Below are positions 1 through 6,891 of a stretch of DNA of 7,586 nucleotides, in pieces. The number at the start of each line of letters is the position of its first letter. The first letter of the stretch is position 1. The stretch is from assembly GCA_014384515.1 (NCBI GenBank), contig JACNFS010000088.1:1-7586 (forward strand), written 5' to 3'. This DNA is from Dehalococcoidia bacterium (GTDB taxonomy: Bacteria; Chloroflexota; Dehalococcoidia; GIF9; UBA5629). The notes under the pieces are model-generated. The model saw nothing but the letters and a program-made list of their open reading frames with translations. It was not told where the DNA came from and searched no databases. A program made the translations under genes and the position numbers.

Positions 1-13
1 AGTGAATTAGCCT

Positions 14-19
14 AGGGAG
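14..19 (+). promoter_or_regulatory. Shine-Dalgarno site of the first gene
   Basis: AGGGAG lies 3 bases before a TTG at 23 and 9 bases before a second in-frame TTG at 29. An in-frame TAG at 8-10 rules out any start further left. The spacing favours TTG 29, which would shorten the protein by two residues. TTG 23 is the longest possible start. Confidence 0.5.
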
Positions 20-22
20 CGG

Positions 23-2629
23 TTGAAATTGGAGACGATTACCATCACGCTTAATGGGCGGGAGGTAAGTGGTCAGCCTGGGATGACCATCCTGGACTTG
101 GCACGTGAGTCGGGCGTGGCCATTCCGACCCTTTGTCATGACCCTCATCTGGTTCCGATTGGTGCCTGTCGTATCTGTATAGTGGAAGACGAGCGCTCAG
201 GAGCATTGATGGCATCCTGCGTCACGCCTATAGCACCAGGAATGGTAATTGATACTCAGTCTCCACGAGTGCAGGAACGCCGAGAGACCATAATTAAGCT
301 GATGTTGGCCAGCCATCCTGATTCCTGTATCGTATGTGACAAAGGTAATTGCTGCCAGTTACGCAAGGTTGCCTCAGATATGGGCATTGGACTGATAGAA
401 TTTCAGAGGATCCCCCAATTCGCTACAGTCGAAGAAGTCAATCCATTCATTGAGAGAGATTTGACTAAATGTATCCTCTGCGCCAAATGCATTCGGGCAT
501 GTGAAGAGCTGGTTGTTGAAGGTGCCATTGACTACATCAACCGAGGATTTAGCTCTAAACCGGCGACACTGAACGACTTACCGCTGGAAAACTCAGAGTG
601 TACTTTCTGCGGAACCTGTGTAGCGCTGTGTCCTACTGGCGCGCTGACAGAAAAAGAGAAAACATATAGAGGAGCAACTACTACAACCGTCCGTACGGTC
701 TGTCCTTTTTGCGGCTGTGGCTGCGACGTTTGCCTGGATGTCAAAGATGGCCATCTGACTCGGGTCAGACCTGATGGAGATAGTCTGCTAACCCACGGTA
801 CCCTTTGCGTGAAGGGAAGCTACGGTTATGATTTCGTGCATAGCCCGGAAAGACTAACCAGCCCTATGGTGAAGGAGAACGGTGACTTCAAGGCGGTGTC
901 CTGGGAGGAAGCCTTGGGGCTGGTGACTGACCAGTTCAAGCGAATAAAGGAAACTTATGGCGCCAGCAGCTTAGCTGTACTTGGCTCATCCAAGTGCACC
1001 AACGAAGAGAACTACTTGCTGCAGAAGTTCGCCAGGTGTGTCCTGGGTACCAACAATATTGACAATGGTAGTCGCCTATATGGTTCCGCTAGTCATGTGA
1101 GTCTTGCTCGGACTGCGGGCTTTGCCGGTACGACAAACTCCCTTGACGACCTTGAGGAATCACAGGTGCTATTAGTCATCGGAGCTGATCCGACCTCCTC
1201 AGCGCCCCTCGTAGGGTACGCCATAAAGCGTGCAGTTAGGCAGAAGGGTGCCAAGTTGCTGCTGATAGACCCTCAACGAACAAAACTTGCCTCTTGGGCG
1301 CATCTCTGGCTAAGACCCAAAGTTGGCACCGATGTGGCTCTAGTCAATGGTATGGCAAAGGTAATTATCGACGAAGCCCTGTTGGACGGGGACCTCGCAG
1401 CTACAAAATCGGATGACCTTGAGCAATTGACCAATGGGTTGCAGACGTACACCCCTGAGCATGTAGAAGAGATTACTGGGGTCTCGGTTCAACAGATACG
1501 CGAAGCAGCTCGACTCTTCGCCGAGGTGAGCCGCGCTTCAATTGTGTACGGCAATGGTGTAACTCAGCATGTTAATGGAACGGGCACTGTGACTGCTTTG
1601 GTGAATTTGGCGTTGTTGACTGGGAACTTGGGGGCTGGTGGAGGCGGCATCTATGCGCTGCAAAGGGAAAATAATGGCCAGGGCGCGTGTGACATGGGAG
1701 CTCTGCCCGATTTTCTTCCCGGATACCAGAGTGTGCAGGATGCTCAAGCTAAGAGGAAGTTCGAAGACTGCTGGGGATGTCGCCTGCCTGATGACAAAGG
1801 CCTAACAGCCTTGGAAATGATTGATGGGGCAAAAGAGGGTGGAATTAAGGGGATGTATATTGTAGGGGAAAACCCCGCCTTGAGTTTCCCACGATTGGCT
1901 CTGGTTAGGGAAACCCTGGCATCACTCGATTTCCTGGTGGTGCAAGATATGTTCCTTACCGAGACGGCGAATTTGGCGACAGTGGTCTTGCCGGCGGCAA
2001 GCTTTGCTGAAAAGGAAGGTACGTTCACCAATTTTGAAGGAAGAATACGAAGGCTGAGGAAAGCTCTGGAGCCAGTCGGCGACAGCTTGCCAGACTGGGA
2101 GATAATACTTCAACTAGCAAAGGGCATGGACTACCCGATGCCATACTCTTCTCCCCAGCAGGTTATGGACGAGATTGAGGGATTGGTCCCTAAGGCACAA
2201 TTCCCGAGTGGACCCGGGCGCTTCTCGCCGGTCGACTACGTACCAGAGTCGCCGAGTTCGCGGGATGGATATCCTTTCACCTTGTTGGCTGGGACTACAC
2301 TGTATCAGTTCGGCACCGGCTCCAGAACTTCGAGGTCTTCACGGCTGAGCAAATTCTCGCCGAAGGCCTTTGTTGAGGTCAGCGAGCCCGATGCCAAAAG
2401 TCTCGGTATCAACGACGGTGACGTGGTCAAGGTGGTATCGCCTGTTGACGAGGTGACTGCTGCAGCCAAAGTTACCGACGCACTTAGTCAAGGGATGATC
2501 TTTATGCCCGTGTCGTTCCCAGAGAGTCCTGTCAATGGGTTGTTTGACATTGTCTTAGACCCTGGGACAAAGACCCCGGCTCTAAAAACATGTTTGGTAA
2601 GGCTGGAAAGGATTGCAAATCATGGTTGA
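23..2629 (+). CDS. NuoG/FdhA-like iron-sulfur molybdopterin-fold subunit with degenerate formate site
   Basis: An 868-residue cytoplasmic electron-wire subunit with the architecture of NAD-dependent formate dehydrogenase alpha subunits (FdsA/FdhA type). Residues 1-80 are a [2Fe-2S] domain (C38, C49, C52, C66). Next come a His-Cys [4Fe-4S] motif (H98, C102, C105, C111), two ferredoxin clusters (C150/153/156/160 and C193/196/199/203), and the Mo-proximal [4Fe-4S] site (C227, C230, C234, C262). Residues 275-700 form the molybdopterin-oxidoreductase body, and 750-862 the dinucleotide-binding C-terminal domain. The pterin-binding stretch NNGQGACDMGALP (550-562) is kept. Against E. coli FdhF as I remember it, the Sec140, His141 and Arg333 positions hold Tyr353, Gly354 and Gln547, so formate oxidation is unlikely. 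There is no signal peptide or membrane segment. It is probably the ferredoxin-facing or scaffold subunit of a complex with the next two genes. Databases would probably call it formate dehydrogenase alpha or NuoG. The start is TTG 23 or TTG 29. Confidence 0.88.
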   Translation: MKLETITITLNGREVSGQPGMTILDLARESGVAIPTLCHDPHLVPIGACRICIVEDERSGALMASCVTPIAPGMVIDTQSPRVQERRETIIKLMLASHPDSCIVCDKGNCCQLRKVASDMGIGLIEFQRIPQFATVEEVNPFIERDLTKCILCAKCIRACEELVVEGAIDYINRGFSSKPATLNDLPLENSECTFCGTCVALCPTGALTEKEKTYRGATTTTVRTVCPFCGCGCDVCLDVKDGHLTRVRPDGDSLLTHGTLCVKGSYGYDFVHSPERLTSPMVKENGDFKAVSWEEALGLVTDQFKRIKETYGASSLAVLGSSKCTNEENYLLQKFARCVLGTNNIDNGSRLYGSASHVSLARTAGFAGTTNSLDDLEESQVLLVIGADPTSSAPLVGYAIKRAVRQKGAKLLLIDPQRTKLASWAHLWLRPKVGTDVALVNGMAKVIIDEALLDGDLAATKSDDLEQLTNGLQTYTPEHVEEITGVSVQQIREAARLFAEVSRASIVYGNGVTQHVNGTGTVTALVNLALLTGNLGAGGGGIYALQRENNGQGACDMGALPDFLPGYQSVQDAQAKRKFEDCWGCRLPDDKGLTALEMIDGAKEGGIKGMYIVGENPALSFPRLALVRETLASLDFLVVQDMFLTETANLATVVLPAASFAEKEGTFTNFEGRIRRLRKALEPVGDSLPDWEIILQLAKGMDYPMPYSSPQQVMDEIEGLVPKAQFPSGPGRFSPVDYVPESPSSRDGYPFTLLAGTTLYQFGTGSRTSRSSRLSKFSPKAFVEVSEPDAKSLGINDGDVVKVVSPVDEVTAAAKVTDALSQGMIFMPVSFPESPVNGLFDIVLDPGTKTPALKTCLVRLERIANHG
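2605..2610 (+). promoter_or_regulatory. Shine-Dalgarno-like site of the nuoE-like gene
   Basis: GGAAAG lies inside the end of the upstream gene, 11 bases before ATG 2622 and only 2 bases before TTG 2613. The spacing and the ATG codon favour 2622. The start then overlaps the upstream stop by 8 bases, an arrangement typical of translational coupling. Confidence 0.45.
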
Positions 2630-3110
2630 GCTGAAAGAGAGACCTGAACCCAGCTTGGCTCGGATAAATGAACTCATAGCTGATTATGAGGGTGGAAAGT
2701 GGGCATTGATCCCACTCCTTCAAAAAATGCAGGAAGAGTTTGGATATATCCCTCCGGAATCCACGCGGCTGATAGCCGGAGCCGTCGGCTTATTCCCCGC
2801 CCAGGTGCAAGGAGTAATCTCCTTCTACACACAACTGTACACAAAACCTCAGGGGAGAAATGTTGTCAGGGTATGTCGAGGAACAGCTTGCCATGTACGG
2901 GGTGGTAAGACGATATTGAAATTGGTGAAACAGCATCTGGGGCTTGAGGAGGGGGAAACTAGTCCTGATTATGAATACACCTTGGAGACGGTTGCCTGCA
3001 TAGGGGTCTGCGCCCTGGCTCCTAACATAGTTGTTGGCACATCAACCTACGGGCACATGAATCCCAAGAAGGTGGCGCAACTGTTCGGTAGCAGAAAGGG
3101 CGAGGAATAA
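2622..3110 (+). CDS. NuoE/HydC-like [2Fe-2S] thioredoxin-fold subunit
   Basis: A 162-residue protein of the 24-kDa complex I subunit family (NuoE, HydC/HndA, FdsG). Residues 10-70 form the usual helical N-terminal part, including a segment with QEEFGYIP and, later, VISFYTQ. The C-terminal thioredoxin-like ferredoxin domain has the four ligands C85, C90, C126 and C130 in the family spacing C-x4-C ... C-x3-C (CRGTAC and CIGVC). In relatives this cluster sits beside the FMN of NuoF. In bifurcating hydrogenases and formate dehydrogenases it belongs to the core diaphorase. Length is normal for the family. The gene overlaps the upstream stop by 8 bases and ends 1 base before the next ATG, so all three subunits are probably made together. 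A TTG at 2613 would add three residues but is too close to the SD site. The family call is firm, while the partner complex is inferred from the neighbours. Confidence 0.93.
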   Translation: MVELKERPEPSLARINELIADYEGGKWALIPLLQKMQEEFGYIPPESTRLIAGAVGLFPAQVQGVISFYTQLYTKPQGRNVVRVCRGTACHVRGGKTILKLVKQHLGLEEGETSPDYEYTLETVACIGVCALAPNIVVGTSTYGHMNPKKVAQLFGSRKGEE

Positions 3111-3111
3111 C

Positions 3112-6100
3112 ATGCCAGAGCACAAGACTGTTTTCGTTTGTCAAGGCACGGGGTGTGTTTCCGGCGGGTCGGATGCTGTTTACGAAGCGCTTAAGGCAGA
3201 GGTAGCGCGGCAGAAATTGCCGAACGTTGAGGTGGACTTCACTGGCTGCCATGGCTTCTGCGAGCAAGGACCCAACGTGATTATTGAACCGGAGGGCGTT
3301 TTTTACACGCATGTCCAGGTTGAGGATGCGCCCGAGATTGTCGGCTCGCACCTCCGTGATGGTAGGCCGGTGGAGCGCCTTTTCTATCGTGAGCCGGCGA
3401 CTGGCCAGAGTATTGCGTATTATGCAGAGATAAACTTCTATGAGAAGCAGCAGCGTGTTGTCCTGCGCAATTGCGGGCACATCAATCCCGAAAAAATCGA
3501 CGACTACATTGCCAGAGAGGGCTACAGGGCTCTAAGGAAAGCTTTTCTTATGACATCTGAGGAGGTTATTGAGGAAATCAAGAAGTCTGGGCTCCGCGGT
3601 CGTGGAGGTGCTGGTTTCCCCACCGGACGCAAGTGGGAGTTCTGCCGGAATGCGCCCGGCGACACCAAATATGTCATCTGCAACGCTGACGAAGGTGATC
3701 CCGGGGCCTTCATGGACCGCTCTATTTTGGAAGCCGACCCCCATGCCGTCATAGAGGGCCTAACCATTGCTGGATATGCCATAGGGGCCAGCGAGGGTTA
3801 TATATATCTCCGCGCTGAATACCCATTGGCAGTAAAGCGATTTCGTATTGCTTTGGAACAAGCCAAAGAGAGGGGATTCCTGGGGGATAATATCCTTGGC
3901 TCAGGCTTTGTTTTCGCAATAGTTGTCAAAGAAGGTGCTGGCGCCTTTGTCTGCGGCGAGGAGACGGCACTGATTGCCTCCATCGAAAGCAAACGGGGCA
4001 TGCCCCGCCCTCGGCCACCATTTCCAGCACAGTCAGGCCTGGATGGGAAGCCCAGCAATATCAACAATGTAAAGACGCTGGCCTCTGTCCCTGTCATTAT
4101 CGACCAGGGAGCCGACTGGTTTGCCAGCATAGGCAGTGAGAAAAGCAAGGGCACCGCTGTCTTCGCTCTAACCGGCAAGATTGCTAACAGCGGCTTGGTA
4201 GAAGTGCCCATGGGTACGCCCCTGTCCACTGTCATCTTTGATATCGGAGGCGGCATCCCCCGCGGCAAGCGGTTCAAGGCAGTACAGACTGGTGGTCCCT
4301 CGGGTGGATGTATCCCGGCCCAGTTTATTGACACCCCTGTAGATTACGACTCGCTGGCTCAGCTGGGGTCCATCATGGGTTCCGGCGGAATGGTAGTGCT
4401 GGATGAGAATACCTGCATGGTCGAGGTGGCTCGATACTTCCTCAGTTTCACCCAGGATGAGTCCTGTGGGAAATGTGTCCCCTGCCGCTTGGGAACCAGG
4501 CAGATGCTGGAAATCTTGACCAGAATCACTCAGGGGAGAGGGCGCGACAGCGATATGGATACTTTACTCAACATAGCCATGGCAGTCAAAGAGTGTTCAT
4601 TATGTGGTTTGGGCCAGACGTGTCCTAACCCTGTGCTCACAACCATCAAGTACTTCAGGGATGAATACGAGGCTCACATAAAGGAGAAAAAGTGCCCTGC
4701 TGCTGTCTGCGATTCGTTGATGATATCGCCATGCCAGCATACCTGCCCGGTAGGGATTAACATTCCCAAATATGTTGCCCACATCGCTGCCGGGGAATAT
4801 AAGGAGTCTATCGATACAATCAGGGAACGGAACCCGTTCCCAGCCATATGTGGTCGCATCTGTCATCATCCCTGCGAGGGAAAGTGCCGTCGTGGGGAGC
4901 TTGACTTGCCTGTAGCCATCAGGTCGCTGAAGCGATTTGCCTCTGATTGGTACTTTGACCATGTAGCTGAATTGCCGGCCCCTGAGCCCTTCCCTCGAAT
5001 CAAGAACCAGAATGTGGCTGTGGTAGGAGCTGGACCTACCGGGCTCAGTTGTGCTTACTATTTGGCTCAGACGGGCTATGGAGTCACTGTTTTTGAGGCT
5101 CTTCCTGTGGGTGGGGGCATGCTCTCGGTGGCCATACCTGAGTTTCGATTGCCTCAGAAAGTCATTCAGCAGGAGATTGATTATATCGCCAAATGTGGAG
5201 TTGACATAAAATATAACACGCCTATTGACGTGAACTTTACTGTGGAAGACCTGAAGAAAGATGGTTTTGCCGCCGTCTTTGTCGCTGCCGGAGCTCAGAG
5301 GAGTCAGCGCATAGGCATACCTGGCGAGCTGGAGGACATTGAAGGCTTTCACTACGGGCTGAGATTCCTGAGGGATGTCAAGGTCGGCAAAGAGGTTAGA
5401 ATTGGGCGTAGGGTAGCTGTTATCGGTGGCGGGAATGTGGCTCTGGATACTTCGCGCACTGCTCTTCGTCTTGGTGCTGATGAAGTGAACATCTTCTACC
5501 GGCGGTCGCAGGATGAGATGCCGGTGACCGAGGTCGAATATGACGAGGCGGTGGCTGAGGGCATAGGAATGAATTTCCTCGTTAGTCCCACCCGCATAGC
5601 TAGTGAAAACTGGAAGGTGACCGGCTTGCAATGTATCCGTATGCAGTTGGGTGAGATGGACGCTAGTGGACGCCGTCGGCCAGTTCCAATTCAGGGCTCG
5701 GAGTTCTTTGCAGACGCAGATATGGTGGTCGCTGCTGTGGGTCAGGCACCCGACCTATCGTTTTTACCGCGTGACAGTGCCCTGGAACGCACACGATGGG
5801 AGACACTGGCTGTCGATGATAATACCCTGTCTACTAATGTCCCTGGGGTCTTCGCCGGCGGCGACTTTGTCACCGGCCCTGGTATGGTCATTGACGCTAT
5901 TGCTGCCGGCAGAAGAGGGGCTCTCGCCATAGATAAGTATCTCAAGGGAGATACCTCAAGGGTGGAAATGTACGACCTGAAAAGTGAGGTCATTCTGGAA
6001 GCTACGACCGAGCAACAGGAAGAAGCATGGGAAGCGCAACCGCGGCTGGAAGTGCCGACGCTTCCCGCCGAGGAGAGGAAAGGCAGCTTCGAGGAGATAG

Positions 6101-6171
6101 AGCTGAGCTTCTCAGAGGAGAAAGCCATACAGGAAGCCAAGCGATGCTTGCGATGTGACTTAGAAAAATGA
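3112..6171 (+). CDS. NuoF/HydB-GltD/NfnB fusion: NAD(P)H-linked FMN/FAD iron-sulfur oxidoreductase
   Basis: A 1019-residue soluble fusion. Residues 1-90 are a thioredoxin-like [2Fe-2S] domain (C10, C15, C46, C50). Residues 120-430 are the NuoF NADH/FMN domain, with GLRGRGGAGFPTGRKW (160-175), CNADEGDPGAFMDR (190-203) and GAGAFVCGEE (275-284), followed by an SLBB-type region. A [4Fe-4S] site follows (C452, C455, C458, C498). From about 525 a GltD/NfnB-like half begins, with a cysteine-rich double-cluster domain (C528, C533, C541, C545, C580, C584, C588, C592). It continues with an FAD site (VAVVGAGPTGLS, 635-646), an NAD(P) site (VAVIGGGNVALD, 768-779) whose YRR (796-798) suggests NADPH, and a second FAD motif, AGGDFVTGPG (915-924). 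A charged linker (950-1000) ends in RCLRC. GAGG at 3102-3105 lies 6 bases before the ATG. It is likely a transhydrogenase or bifurcating module. It is not a glutamate synthase subunit, because no large subunit is present. The fusion is one uninterrupted frame. Confidence 0.93.
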   Translation: MPEHKTVFVCQGTGCVSGGSDAVYEALKAEVARQKLPNVEVDFTGCHGFCEQGPNVIIEPEGVFYTHVQVEDAPEIVGSHLRDGRPVERLFYREPATGQSIAYYAEINFYEKQQRVVLRNCGHINPEKIDDYIAREGYRALRKAFLMTSEEVIEEIKKSGLRGRGGAGFPTGRKWEFCRNAPGDTKYVICNADEGDPGAFMDRSILEADPHAVIEGLTIAGYAIGASEGYIYLRAEYPLAVKRFRIALEQAKERGFLGDNILGSGFVFAIVVKEGAGAFVCGEETALIASIESKRGMPRPRPPFPAQSGLDGKPSNINNVKTLASVPVIIDQGADWFASIGSEKSKGTAVFALTGKIANSGLVEVPMGTPLSTVIFDIGGGIPRGKRFKAVQTGGPSGGCIPAQFIDTPVDYDSLAQLGSIMGSGGMVVLDENTCMVEVARYFLSFTQDESCGKCVPCRLGTRQMLEILTRITQGRGRDSDMDTLLNIAMAVKECSLCGLGQTCPNPVLTTIKYFRDEYEAHIKEKKCPAAVCDSLMISPCQHTCPVGINIPKYVAHIAAGEYKESIDTIRERNPFPAICGRICHHPCEGKCRRGELDLPVAIRSLKRFASDWYFDHVAELPAPEPFPRIKNQNVAVVGAGPTGLSCAYYLAQTGYGVTVFEALPVGGGMLSVAIPEFRLPQKVIQQEIDYIAKCGVDIKYNTPIDVNFTVEDLKKDGFAAVFVAAGAQRSQRIGIPGELEDIEGFHYGLRFLRDVKVGKEVRIGRRVAVIGGGNVALDTSRTALRLGADEVNIFYRRSQDEMPVTEVEYDEAVAEGIGMNFLVSPTRIASENWKVTGLQCIRMQLGEMDASGRRRPVPIQGSEFFADADMVVAAVGQAPDLSFLPRDSALERTRWETLAVDDNTLSTNVPGVFAGGDFVTGPGMVIDAIAAGRRGALAIDKYLKGDTSRVEMYDLKSEVILEATTEQQEEAWEAQPRLEVPTLPAEERKGSFEEIELSFSEEKAIQEAKRCLRCDLEK

Positions 6172-6216
6172 GGACTGCAAGCGCCAGCCTGTTGGGAAAG
6201 CTTGTATTGCCCATTT

Positions 6217-6222
6217 AGGAGG
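6217..6222 (+). promoter_or_regulatory. Strong Shine-Dalgarno site of the metV-like gene
   Basis: AGGAGG stands 8 bases before ATG 6231, an ideal spacing. It rules against the in-frame TTG at 6225, which is only 2 bases away. It lies in the 59-base gap (6172-6230), the longest in the operon. I see no convincing terminator or promoter in that gap. Confidence 0.8.
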
Positions 6223-6230
6223 GTTTGAGG

Positions 6231-6875
6231 ATGAAATCTATAACCAAGCAGAAGCCTTTTGATGAAATCGAGCAGCAACTGGAAGGTCTTGACAGAGTCT
6301 ATATCATTGGCTGTGGCACTTGCGCTACTATGACCAAAACTGGAGGTAGAGAAGAGGTTCTTGATATGAAAGACCGTCTGCAAGAACTGGGCAAGATGGT
6401 CACCGGCTGGACGGTTATTCCGACTGCTTGCGATGATATGACAGAAGTCGCTCTGACAGAGAATGGCGGAGATATCCAGAGCGCGAACTCTATACTGGTT
6501 ATGTCCTGTGCCCTGGGAGTGCATAAGGTGAATTCGTACATTGATAAGCCAGTCATCCCAGCGTTGGATACCCTGTTCATAGGGATGGAGGATGAGCCGG
6601 GCTGCTTTCATGAAGTCTGTGCCCAGTGTGGTCAGTGTGTCCTCGGCCAAACTGCCGGTATTTGCCCGTTAACAGCATGCCACAAGGGTTTATTAAATGG
6701 ACCATGTGGCGGCACCAATGATGGTAAGTGCGAAGTCGATAGAGAAAAGGATTGTGCCTGGACTCTCATATATCAGCGCTTGGAAGCTCAGGGCCGGCTT
6801 AATTTGATGCGGAAATATCAGCCTCCCAAAAACTACCAGGTGACTCCCAGCCCGCGGAGCATCAAAGTCGCTTGA
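6231..6875 (+). CDS. metV: MetV-like cysteine-rich subunit of methylene-THF reductase
   Basis: A 214-residue protein of the family annotated as methylene-tetrahydrofolate reductase C-terminal domain, the MetV partner of MetF in acetogens. The N-terminal half (about 20-120) looks like a Rossmann-type alpha/beta fold and holds a GCGTCAT motif (C28, C31), plus C67 and C93. The C-terminal part is packed with cysteines (C125, C130, C133, C136, C145, C150, C159, C167, C175) around CAQCGQCVLG and LLNGPCGGTNDGKCEV. These are expected to bind metal, Fe-S or zinc; I cannot tell which from sequence. In known acetogens MetV is needed to pass electrons to the MetF flavin. It is followed by metF after 16 bases, the usual metV-metF order. 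The start is fixed by a strong SD site. Family assignment comes from recalled motifs and the neighbour. Confidence 0.87.
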   Translation: MKSITKQKPFDEIEQQLEGLDRVYIIGCGTCATMTKTGGREEVLDMKDRLQELGKMVTGWTVIPTACDDMTEVALTENGGDIQSANSILVMSCALGVHKVNSYIDKPVIPALDTLFIGMEDEPGCFHEVCAQCGQCVLGQTAGICPLTACHKGLLNGPCGGTNDGKCEVDREKDCAWTLIYQRLEAQGRLNLMRKYQPPKNYQVTPSPRSIKVA

Positions 6876-6877
6876 GT

Positions 6878-6883
6878 GAGGAG
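6878..6883 (+). promoter_or_regulatory. Shine-Dalgarno site of metF
   Basis: GAGGAG lies just after the metV stop. It is 8 bases before ATG 6892 but only 2 bases before ATG 6886. The spacing picks 6892 as the start, giving MAKSF as the N-terminus. Confidence 0.7.
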
Positions 6884-6891
6884 AAATGACC

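Noticed and set aside
2613..2621. TTG start for the nuoE-like gene
   Set aside because: It is only 2 bases from the SD-like sequence. ATG 2622 has workable spacing and a stronger start codon.
23..2629. Genuine formate dehydrogenase alpha subunit, or a selenoprotein
   Set aside because: The overall fold matches, but the aligned Sec/Cys, His and Arg positions hold Tyr, Gly and Gln. The metal-ligand codon is TAT, not an in-frame TGA.
4600..5631. Long antisense open frame of 343 codons
   Set aside because: It lies wholly opposite the strongly conserved fusion gene, and its translation shows no recognisable domain. It looks like a by-product of codon composition.
23..6171. Part of a respiratory complex I operon (nuoE, nuoF, nuoG)
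   Set aside because: No membrane subunits and no NuoB, C, D or I homologues lie alongside. The order is G-E-F, and the NuoF homologue has HydB-like and GltD-like additions.
4660..6171. Glutamate synthase small subunit gene (gltD) joined by a sequencing error
   Set aside because: The frame runs unbroken through the junction. No start or SD site is evident there, and no glutamate synthase large subunit is present. The fusion therefore looks genuine.
6172..6230. Terminator or regulatory hairpin in the 59-base gap
   Set aside because: GCAAGC and GCTTGT could pair weakly, but the stem is short, the loop long, and no T-run follows. I cannot support a terminator or riboswitch.
5742..6650. Antisense open frame of 302 codons spanning the fusion-metV gap
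   Set aside because: It is low-complexity and Ser-rich, has no domain I recognise, and lies opposite two well-supported genes.
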